Source: Cymbomonas tetramitiformis (lineage: Eukaryota > Chlorophyta > Pyramimonadophyceae > Pyramimonadales > Pyramimonadaceae). From it: a stretch of 64,000 nucleotides of DNA. The notes under the pieces are model-generated. The model did not search any database and was not told the origin of the DNA. It worked only from the letters and a program-made list of their open reading frames with translations. The stretch spans positions 1 to 64,000 of the forward strand of contig LGRX02035040.1 in the NCBI GenBank assembly GCA_001247695.2, given 5' to 3'. Below, piece by piece: positions 56,040 to 64,000 of the stretch. The first letter of the stretch is position 1. The number at the start of each line of letters is the position of its first letter. Position numbers and translations under genes: made by a program.

Positions 56040-56972
56040 CAATTTTGATGTGACGCGCATGCATGCCAAGTGTAAAACTCGATTTCCTGCGGTTTGCAGT
56101 GACCAAAATGGCCCCGCACGACTACTCCTAAACCCTAAATGTCAAAAAATAACATTTTTGAGTTTGTCTAAACCTTCTCCAAACTTCTCCAAAAATATCA
56201 AGCCGTATAATAACATTTACCGAAATTATGCACTTTATAGCGGACCCCGCATATGCGAAACCCCTGCTCTCACAGCCAATATTTCACCCGCCAGCAACCC
56301 TACAACCCTAAAATCTTGGCTGTGCAACTTTCTAGTGCCTTCAACTAACTTGGTGCACCTTCCCAAACTCGGCGATGACCTTTTATCAACACATTCATGT
56401 GACGCGCATGCATGCCACGTGCAAAACACGATTTCCTGCGGTTTGCAGTGACCAAAATGGCCCCGCACGACTACTCCTAAACCCTAAATGTCAAAATTTT
56501 ATATTTTTGAGTTTGTCCAAACCTTCTCCAAACTTCTCCAAAAATATCAAGCCGTATAATAACATTTACCGAAATTATGCACTTTATAGCGGACCCCGCA
56601 TATGCGAAACCCTTGCTCTCACAGCCAATATTTCACCCGCCAGCAACCCTAAAACCCTTAAATCTTGGCTGTGCAACTTTCTAGTGCCTTCAACTAACTT
56701 GGTGCACCTTCCCAAACTCGGCGATGACCTTTTATCAACACATTCATGTGACGCGCATGCATGCCAAGTGCAAAACACGATTTCCTGCGGTTTGCAGTGA
56801 CCAAAATGGCCCCGCACGACTACTCCTAAACCCTAAATGTCAAAATTTTATATTTTTGAGTTTGTCCAAACCTTCTCCAAACTTCTCCAAAAATATCAAG
56901 CCGTATAATAACATTTACCGAAATTATGCACTTAAGTATGTAACCCCCGTCCACCCACGCGTGCCACATGCC
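56040..56972 (+). repeat. Right terminal inverted repeat with ~349-bp subunits
   Basis: GACGCGCATGCATGCC occurs at about 56,051, 56,400 and 56,749. Units are 349 bp and nearly identical, and the third is cut short by the outer end. Each contains CACGACTACTCCTAAACCC and CTTCTCCAAACTTCTCC. Short open frames repeat with them and are not genes. Confidence 0.92.
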
Positions 56973-58463
56973 CTTCATAGGCAGCTATCATGTCTGTTGC
57001 ATTGGTCAGCTCTGTGGCTTTGACCCAGGTGTCATGCTCAGGGCCGTAGCCTGCATATCGCACTAAATAGTACTTGACACCTCTAGTGATCTTATCTGAG
57101 AGTATGTGTGATATCTCAAACAGTGGTTGCCCTTCTTCGGTGATCATCTGTGGCAGAGGCAAAGGTGCTTGTGTTGAGTCATTATACAGCTCTATTCTGG
57201 ATACAGGCTGAACCGGATGGATACGAATATCGAGATCCCCGAAATCTAACTCATAAGCACGTCCATGGCTGAGCACTTTAGATATGGTAAACGGCCCAAT
57301 ATATGGCTGCTTAAAGTGTCTGCCTGCCTCTGTCAAACCAGTCCATTGGATAAACTCGGTCCGTAGAAGAACTTTCTGCCCTACTGCATATTGCCGGGGC
57401 ATGTGAGTCTTATTGATGGCTAATCTCTGCTGCTCGGGAAATGTTATCTACCGCGTTGGCATGTACAGCCGAGTACTGGTCAAAATGATCTCGAATAGCA
57501 TTCTGTATTGGAACAGGAGCTTCTGGCGGAATAGTGATTGCCAGATCATGAGGCGAAAGTGGCTGCGCCATCGAGTCGAGATAAAATGGTGAATAACCAG
57601 TTGTTGCAGAAACCGTGTTGTTAATTGCAAACTCCACCAGAGGCAACTTGTCCTCCCACGAATTGGCTGAAGTATCGTTGCAACAACACCTGAGGAGAAA
57701 AATACTATCTAATCAGTTTATAAACCAGAGGATGGTGAATCATGCATCAAACATAATGAAAAATACCTGAGGATGTCCTCAATGAAGGCATGGCTCCTTT
57801 CATTGCTTGCATTCGACTGTGGATGGTGTGAAGACGTCATAGACAATCTCGTACCAGTAGATTTCCACAGTGTTTGCCAGAATGTAGAGGTAAATCTGGG
57901 GTCTCGATCTGAGATGATGTTCCTCGGAAGACCATGGAGCTTGAAGATATGCTGCATATATATTGAAGCAGTATGCTGAGCAGTCCAGGTCATGTTGAAG
58001 GGAATGAGATGACAGCGATGAGAGAATTGGCACATTACCACAAATATACTGTCGTGCCCATTAGTGGTGATAGGCAGGTCAGTAATCCAGTCAAGAGATA
58101 CATCAAGCCATTTTGTCTTAGGCACACAATCTCGTATATGTGACTGACCATAAGGTTTGTGTCTCCTCGTTTTCTGGCGTTGACACACGGGGCACTCCCG
58201 AATGTACTGAATGGCTGCCTTCGTCATTCCTGGCCAATAACATCGGCTACGCAATATATGGAGCATGCGATTTTTGCCTACATGACCAGAAATAGTGGCT
58301 GAGTGGCACTCATGAAGTAGAATGTGGCGAAGCTGTGTGATCTCACCGTCATCTGTAGGGACCTTGGCAGTAGGTGGAATGTAAAGCTGTCTGCCAAAAA
58401 TGGTCTTGCGATAGATCAATCCCTGAATGAGCTCGAAATTGCTGACTGACTGACGGGGAGATC
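56973..58463 (-). pseudogene. Gypsy integrase and chromodomain, with an intron
   Basis: Minus strand. The integrase begins near 58,450 (NFELIQGLIYRKTIFGRQLY), with HHCC finger (HECHSATISGH... CPVCQR), Asp in SLDWITDLP, Asp in ISDRDPRF and Glu in NASNERSHA. A 77-bp intron (57,766-57,690, GTATTT to CTCCTCAG) restores the frame from EDILR to the NDTSANSWEDKLPLVEFAIN part. A frameshift near 57,440 precedes QQRLAINKTHMPRQYAVGQK, a GPY/F-type region and a chromodomain (YYLVRYAGYGPEHDTW). The natural stop lies just past the 10-kb transposon junction. Protease, RT and RNase H are missing. Confidence 0.8.
57690..57766 (-). other. 77-bp spliceosomal intron inside gypsy pol
   Basis: Donor CAG/GTATTT and acceptor CTCCTCAG/GTG on the minus strand. 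Removal joins the two integrase frames exactly. A T-rich tract precedes the acceptor. It interrupts the integrase coding sequence between the catalytic core and C-terminal part. Confidence 0.7.
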
Positions 58464-59023
58464 TGTCAGGGTTATGACCGATGACATATGTGTCATACAT
58501 GGCATACGTGTCATACCTGTCAGACATGTCATACCATGTCATACATGTCGTGTCATGTCGTGTCATGTCATATATTATAATGACAGACAGTCGTCAGTAC
58601 GGTCGACTATGACATGTACAGTCATACCATCTGTCATTCACTCACCTTGAGTGACACCTGTCATCGAGAGGCCAGGTTGTGGCATCGAGATGACAAAGCA
58701 AGATGAAGTCTTGAAGAACCGAAAGTGTTCGGAGAAAACTCATCTTCGCTTCTAGCATGTTCTGAACAAGCATGCGAGTATCATATGGCTTATTCGTTCA
58801 GCCGATACTGATTGTTCAACCAATGCCTTGGGTTCACAACCCAATTGTGGTGGCATCTATGAGATGCGGGGCATTGCGTAAATGAGGTAGCGTTGAGCTA
58901 CAGCAGTCACTTATGAAGAAGCACTGCACTCATATCCACACAGACGCTGCGTGAGCTATTAACGTTCCATAATAGCCTCGCTATATATCATATATCATAT
59001 CGCTTCCAAGCGAAGCCCTAAGA
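58464..59023 (+). repeat. Inverted LTR inside the gypsy relic
   Basis: 560 bp from TGTCAGGGTTATGACC, opposite in orientation to the 3' LTR at 45,459-46,016. GGGAGATC precedes both. It joins gag on one side and integrase on the other, so protease, RT and RNase H have been lost, probably with the rearrangement that put it here. Confidence 0.8.
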
Positions 59024-60152
59024 CTTGTGGTGTCTTGGTGGAATAACAATCCTTTGTGACGTGATTGGTACGACCACAACGTTGACAAGGCTAAGGAGGA
59101 TTTGCTGCTGCTCCTTTTCCTTTTCCTTTTCCCTTGCCTTTTCCTCCTTTCCCTTTATTCCTCTGGGAATTCTGGTTGGCATTCTGATTCTGGTTGCCAT
59201 TGTGATTCCGATTGGATCTGTCATATGGCGTTTTGCCACGGCCTTTGTCCTTGTCTTTTCTGACTGGGCCTCCTGACTGTTCCTTCTGTCCCCTATAGTG
59301 AAGGGTTTCTGATTGCTTCGAATGAACTACAAAATTCAAATCGAGCAGAACCTGTGTGGTCGGTGCCCACGACAAGTTATTCCTTTCATCTTCCGTAAGG
59401 AATCTAAGATGGAACTGTTTGCGAAGGTCTGATTCCATATTGCTGATGAATCTGTCCTTTATCAAAGCATCATCCAGATCAACTGATGCTAATGCAGCCA
59501 GTGATGTGAACGTGCGGAGATAATCTGAAAAGGTCTGGTTTCCCTGATTCAGTGTCATAAGATGCTTTTTGGCAACTGATCTTTTGTGTGGATTACCAAA
59601 CTGACTGAGGAATGTATTTCTGATATTTTCATACGTGGCATCTGACTTTTTGGGCACGACCTGAAAATAATGTCTGTCATTGTTCTGAATGAGTGTGAGG
59701 AAGACTGTAATAAGATCTTTATCTGGTACACCTGGATAGGTAAACTGAAAGTATCTGTCTACTGTTTCCAACCAAATCTCGGCATCCTGTCCGACTTTGT
59801 ATTCCTTAGGTGGAGTCATTTTCACCTTTGGAACAAGTGCGGATGGAGCTGGTGCTGGAGGTAAATTACCATCATCAAGGTCTGTGAATACCGGTGGAGC
59901 ACGATCCTCTGTATAATCTTCGTCTGGCTCCTGTGGTTCTGTCTCTGGGTCTCTGTATCTACTCATGTCGGGTTTCATACGACTGATGTTGTCGAAATAC
60001 CCTATCTCATCAAATCTGGTCTGGGTATCAGCGTAACCAGTAAGCCATTTAGGTATCTTAAACCGACTGAAGGCATCATATGAGCCTAAGATATCAAAGA
60101 ATCAGGTGGATGGATCTGGATTAATAGCTGGCACTTCTGCTACTTCTGCCAT
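59024..60152 (-). pseudogene. Gypsy gag with zinc knuckle, two premature stops
   Basis: Minus strand. ATG at 60,152 (MAEVAEVPAINPDPST), in-frame TGA at 60,104-60,102, then FFDILGSYDAFSRFKIPKWL and the gag core (WLETVDRYFQFTYPGVPDKD, SQFGNPHKRSVAKKHLMTLN, FSDYLRTFTSLAALASVDLD). A Lys/Gly-rich linker precedes an in-frame TAG at 59,093-59,091. The same frame continues with CQRCGRTNHVTKDC, a classic CX2CX4HX4C knuckle, and ends at the inverted LTR. Packaging and RNA-binding role by family. The premature stops indicate decay. Confidence 0.8.
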
Positions 60153-61300
60153 CTATAAGACAAAACACAACACCAACAAAAACCTTCAACTGGTTGTGTG
60201 TGTGTGTGTGATATATATAATATGATATATATCTATATATTGTACATGTATTATTTCTGTACATTGTTATAATGAGGTGATGTATATATATGGTTCCACC
60301 TTCTTCCCCCCTCAAGGAAGTGTGAACTCCACAGGCAGTTGTCAAGTGCCTTAATACCTCATATATGTAGCATGCTGTCCTTTAAGGAACTTACACAGCT
60401 AATACAGTTCTAGGGTTGCTGCCCTACAGTTCTTGGGTTGTTGCCCTACAGTTTTTGGGTTGTTGCCCGATATATTGTCATAACTGTGCTGATTTCAGCA
60501 TGACATAACTGCCAAACACAGAGTGTTTTGCTATTATATAACGGCATTTTAGGGTGTATAGGGTTACAGTGACCCTTATCACCTACAGTGATATCAGGGT
60601 GTTACATGACATCAGTAACACTAAATTGTATCAAATTAAAGCAGTATGAACATTTTTTTAAGGAATTGAAGCAAAACTGCATTTAATATGTCACTGTATA
60701 TCACGTGGTATTTAGGAGGTATGTTACACCCCTAACACACACACACACGTGATTTTCAGGGTGTTACAGGGTGTTACAAGTGCTGTAATATTTTGGGCAT
60801 ATTTATCAATAGCTGAATAATTAGATCAGCGAAAAAAATGGAACCCAAATTTTCATTTTGAAATCATGCGTGTGAGTTTTTCACGCATTTAGTTACAGCC
60901 ACTATGTACACCCCTAGGTGTTACACACAAGATTTTTAGGGTGTTACATGAGATATGACTGTGCACATAATGTTTTTCAGGTACCTTAATAGGTATAAAA
61001 TGATATTACGTGAAAAAATGGAGTCCGAATTTCAATTTTAAAATCTCCCGCAATGGGATTTTACCCATTTTCACCTTTTCTGGCCACACATATATATATA
61101 CTACAGTATATATATAGCAGTGTGTGTGTGTGTAACGTGCAACTTACAGAACTCATGTAACTTATCTCACTTTTACACATGATATTTTTCATGGTATTTT
61201 CGTGAAGATATGTGATGGTCAACATGTGGGGTTACACACACACATGGGTTTTGCTGATTGAAACCCATGGAAAGTGGACCAAACCCCAATGATATATATA
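60153..61300. other. AT-rich flank with simple repeats
   Basis: A CA/GT and AT simple repeat lies near 60,196-60,240. A purine-rich minus-strand tract like a polypurine tract is near 60,300-60,318, next to CAAGGAAGTGTGAACTCC. GGGTTGYTGCCC is repeated three times at 60,411-60,471. GGGTGTTAC recurs through 60,550-60,950. No gene seen. No matching 5' LTR for the gypsy relic was found. Confidence 0.5.
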
Positions 61301-62139
61301 TGGGATAAGTTTACATCGGGGGCTGACATTTCATTTTAATCCACATCGGGGGTCGACATCTCATTTTAATCCACATCGGGGCAGACACTTCATTTTAATC
61401 CACATTGGGGGCCGACATTTGATTTTAATCCACATCGGGGGCTGACACGCCCAAACGGTTCACATCGGGTGTAGACATCTCATTTTAATCCACATCGGGG
61501 GTTGACAGTGCATCGAGCATGCGTAAACAGAAGACACACGCAACGATATAATGTAAACGAACCATAACTACGCAAATCCAACCGGTAGATATGTAACTCG
61601 TATTACGATGGGCATATCTACCGGTTGGATTTGCGAAATAATGTTTTTTGGTGCCGCAAACGATGAAAGACTGTCTTGTTTGGCGGAATGAAACAGTTTT
61701 TCACTGCTGGACACTCCAAAAAACATTATTTCGCGAATCCAACCGGTAGATATTTTCATCGCGATATGATTTACATATCTACCGGTTGGATTTGCATAAT
61801 TATGTTTCGTTTACATTATATGCTTACGTTGAAGGTAATGCATACCCCCGATGTGGATTAAAATGAGATGTCTACCCCCGATGTGGATTAAAATGAGATG
61901 TCGGCCCCCGATGTAGATTAAAACGAGGTGTCGGCCCCCAATGTAGATTAAAATGACATGTCTACCCCCGATGTGGATTAAAATGAAGTGTATGTCTACC
62001 CCCGATGTGGATTAAAATGAAGTGTCTGCCCCCGATGTGGATTAAAATGAAGCGATACGCTGATGTGGATTAAAAATGAGATGTCGGCCCCCGATGTGGA
62101 TTTAAATGAGATGTCGGCCCCCGATGTAGACTTATCCCA
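61301..62139. mobile_element. 839-bp palindromic element of inverted minisatellites
   Basis: Ends TGGGATAAGTTTACATCGGG and, inverted, TGGGATAAGTCTACATCGGG. A left array of about seven ~30-bp units (CACATCGGGGG, then GACATCTCATTTTAATC) spans 61,311-61,515. The inverse array of about nine units spans 61,845-62,130. Between them a core of about 270 bp has four copies of AATCCAACCGGTAGATAT in alternating orientation, and AAATAATGTTTTTTGG with its complement. The element interrupts the LINE reverse-transcriptase frame right after IIKYW. Confidence 0.82.
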
Positions 62140-64000
62140 ATATTTAATTATAAACGAAGCTATCATTTTGTCTAATTCAATTGCGACATTCTTTGAGGAG
62201 TTGGCAATTGCTGAGGTAACTTTAAGGGGGTATGCCATCCTCGGTACTACAACCGCATTTATAACATATCTTAGCTGGTGTAGAGTCATGTGTTGCAGTT
62301 GGATGGATATTAGGGTAGATTTAAGTCTGTCAATAAGGATTTCCGCCTGTTTGTCCCATTCCCCATTTAGTGCAAACCATACTCCGAGATATCTGTTTAC
62401 CTCTTTGCTGTTGGAGAAATCAAGGAATTCTGGTGACTCAGGGGGTATCCATTTCGAATCAATGGAAGGACTTGAGTCATTTGTATTGGGCTCCAGATGA
62501 CCCCCTGAGATGAGTAAATCATCAGATGGGTCATATCGCGTTACCGTTTTGCCATGAGGTTTGATGCGCTTTCTGTAAGAGTATTTGGATTTCTTAACAT
62601 TGATGGGAATACCGATGAAGCTCATAAATTCATTAACTATACCTAGCATGTCTTGAACTTCGTCTTTAGTTTTCCCCACGAGAATGATGTCATCACAGAA
62701 GAACCGTGCAAAGATATTTAAAGTGGTGTCCTTTTCTAATAGGTTTTGGGAGGGAGGAATAACATTATTTCCTGCTTTGTCTGGTCTATGGCGTTCAGAG
62801 TTCAGTTCATATCCATATGTGGTTCCTGTCGGGTTTACACCGTTTGCTCTTTTTGCTAACCAAATTGCCAGAATGTCCATAATGGCTACAAACCTTAGTG
62901 GGCTCAAAACTTCTCCCTGAGGAACTCCACATTCGAGGGACCATTCATCTGTGAGGCCTTCTTCAGTGAGTACCATTCTAGAAGCATCATTGGTAATGTC
63001 TGAGATGATGTTGATTATTTGTGATGGGAGTCCCAACTTTCTCAGCGCTAAATTGCTCATCCAGAATTCAGCTCTGTCAAATGCTTGTTTGAGATCCAGG
63101 TAAACTACGTGGAGGTCTTTGTCGTATCTATTGGCATCCGAAATTACTTCATTCAGAATTTGGAGTGAGTCATCTATGTTTTTATTCGGAAGAAAGGCGT
63201 CTTGAATGGGAAAGAGAATGGGGTGAGTGTTAAGTATTGTTTTGAGACGGTTAGCAATTATTGTGTTAAATAGTTTAAGACCCGTTTCCAACATTGTGAG
63301 GGGTCTAGAGTTATCTATTGTACATGGTGCAGAGGGACTTTTAGGGATTGGAAGGATGACTCCAGATTTTGCACTCTTTGGAAATTTCCCAGTTATAAGA
63401 ATGTGGTTAAAAAGTGAGACAGTAACCTCTTGAAAATTCTCTGGGCCCTTGATCCACTGCGAGTATCTCATTCCTGAGGGTCCTGGTGCTGTGGAGATAC
63501 CGCAGTCCGAGTATGCTTGTTGGAGTTCTTTGTGCGTGATTTCTGTAAGTAGTCTAGCAGCGGCCGTATCGGGGATTTTAGGGCTATCCTTTAGAATGTC
63601 AGTGAGCCACTGTGGGAGTTCATCTGGCTCATTCGGGTTAGTAGAAAATAGTTTTTTATTTTTGTATTCATCTAGTGTTGTGTTTAGTCTTTCTGTCTTT
63701 GTTTCAGGTATCTTTCCATCACTACCTGGGGTAGCGGCTGCACCTTTTTCAGTAGGTTTCATCTTTCCCATGACTGTGTCTAGAAACCTCGAAAGGTTAG
63801 TTGAGAAAAGATGCTGCAGGGCTTCTTTTTCTCGAAGTTTGCGTCGTTCAATGTCGGTGTCTCTGCTTTTTTGAAAAGCATTTCTGATTATTACACAATT
63901 TTCATGCAATCGTAATCTCCATGTGGCTGCTGTTTCATTGAGTTTGGGCCGGAGCGCGGCAAACGGTAGAGTGCAGGCAGCCTTTTTGGCTTGCTTCGGA
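62140..64000 (-). CDS. LINE-type reverse transcriptase, partial
   Basis: Minus-strand frame open from the right window edge (64,000), with no start in view; it enters the palindromic element at 62,139 and reaches a stop near 61,996. RT motifs in order: SRPLTMLETGLKLF, YLDLKQAFDRAEFW, ECGVPQGEVLSPLRF, FARFFCDDIILVG (the catalytic Asp pair), IGIPINVKKSKYSY, RYLGVWFALNGEW and LRYVINAVVVPRMAYPL. The order and spacing fit a non-LTR retrotransposon RT; no endonuclease or RNase H is within the window. The C-terminus is replaced by translated minisatellite (STSGADISF repeated), so this copy is broken at its 3' end. Confidence 0.85.

Larger units (their letters stand above)
46942..56972. mobile_element. 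10-kb DNA transposon with subrepeat-built inverted ends
   Basis: Outer inverted repeats begin GGCATGTGGCACGCG at 46,942 and end in its complement at 56,972. Inside each end lie units of roughly 350 bp carrying GGAGAAGTTTGGAGAAGG and AAACCCTAAA-type sequence, inverted relative to the other end. CTTC flanks both sides (46,938-46,941 and 56,973-56,976). Removing the element joins the gypsy pol frame to an immediate TAA stop, which supports the boundaries. It carries a minus-strand zinc-finger gene (47,949-51,550), a 104-bp satellite and a plus-strand transposase (52,617-55,934). Frameshifts and in-frame stops show this copy is decayed. The superfamily is not one I can name with confidence. Confidence 0.82.

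Noticed and set aside
55969..57023. Three similar short plus-strand frames of about 140 codons
   Set aside because: They lie in the 349-bp subrepeats of the transposon's right end and repeat with them; they are not genes.
60300..60318. Polypurine tract marking another LTR element
   Set aside because: The minus-strand purine run is suggestive, but no LTR with TG...CA ends or a second copy could be found beside it.
1..64000. Alternative nuclear code with TAA/TAG read as glutamine
   Set aside because: Intact-looking genes end at TAG (40,544) and TAA (35,525) exactly where their domains or terminal repeats require. The internal TAR codons occur only in genes that also show frameshifts, or in the transposon with other damage.

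Overview
The window is nuclear DNA from a eukaryote. GC-rich coding stretches are cut by many short introns with GTGCG- and GTGAG-type donors, a long organelle-type PPR gene is present, and most of the rest is transposable elements and minisatellites. A unicellular alga, probably a green alga, fits best. This is an inference from gene style; there is no rRNA or marker gene to settle it.

Layout. (1) 1-6 kb: mostly uncharacterised DNA holding a 1.9-kb non-autonomous foldback element (1438-3378). Its right end matches the left end of the Mutator-like transposase element at 37.7 kb. (2) 6.3-16.8 kb, minus strand, possibly from 18.6 kb: a multi-exon pentatricopeptide-repeat (PPR) gene whose introns carry minisatellites of 26, 31, 33, 43 and 52 bp and a 921-bp insertion with a 5-bp target duplication. 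(3) 20,955-36,762: a 15.8-kb Ty3/gypsy-like retroelement, flanked by AGCC, with three overlapping reading frames (gag, protease, pol). Pol carries an RT, an RNase H, a C5-cytosine DNA methyltransferase, a DDE integrase, a PHD finger and a second methyltransferase-like domain. Its terminal repeats follow an unusual A1-ORFs-B1-A2-B2 pattern. (4) 36.8-37.7 kb: remains of a host membrane or secreted-protein gene, with a hAT-type MITE in its coding region. (5) 37.7-40.6 kb: an intact MULE/FAR1-like transposase with a C-terminal PHD finger. (6) 40.7-44.6 kb: a decayed gag-like gene, a repeat block split by two small DNA elements with clean 4-bp target duplications, and an orphan chromodomain ORF.

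(7) 45.5-60.2 kb: a decayed minus-strand chromodomain gypsy element. It keeps its 3' LTR and polypurine tract, integrase, chromodomain and gag, but an inverted LTR replaces protease, RT and RNase H. Next to its pol stop codon sits a 10,031-bp DNA transposon (46,942-56,972). That transposon has terminal inverted repeats built of about 350-bp subrepeats, a zinc-finger/glutamine-rich gene, a hairpin-forming 104-bp satellite, and a frameshifted transposase facing away from the zinc-finger gene. (8) 61.3-64 kb: a LINE-type reverse transcriptase running off the right edge. Its 3' coding end is interrupted by an 839-bp palindromic element built from two inverted minisatellite arrays.

The strongest candidate for something new is the methyltransferase-bearing retroelement. 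The 10-kb transposon is second. PHD or PHD-like fingers occur in three unrelated elements here, which suggests repeated recruitment of chromatin readers by mobile DNA in this genome.
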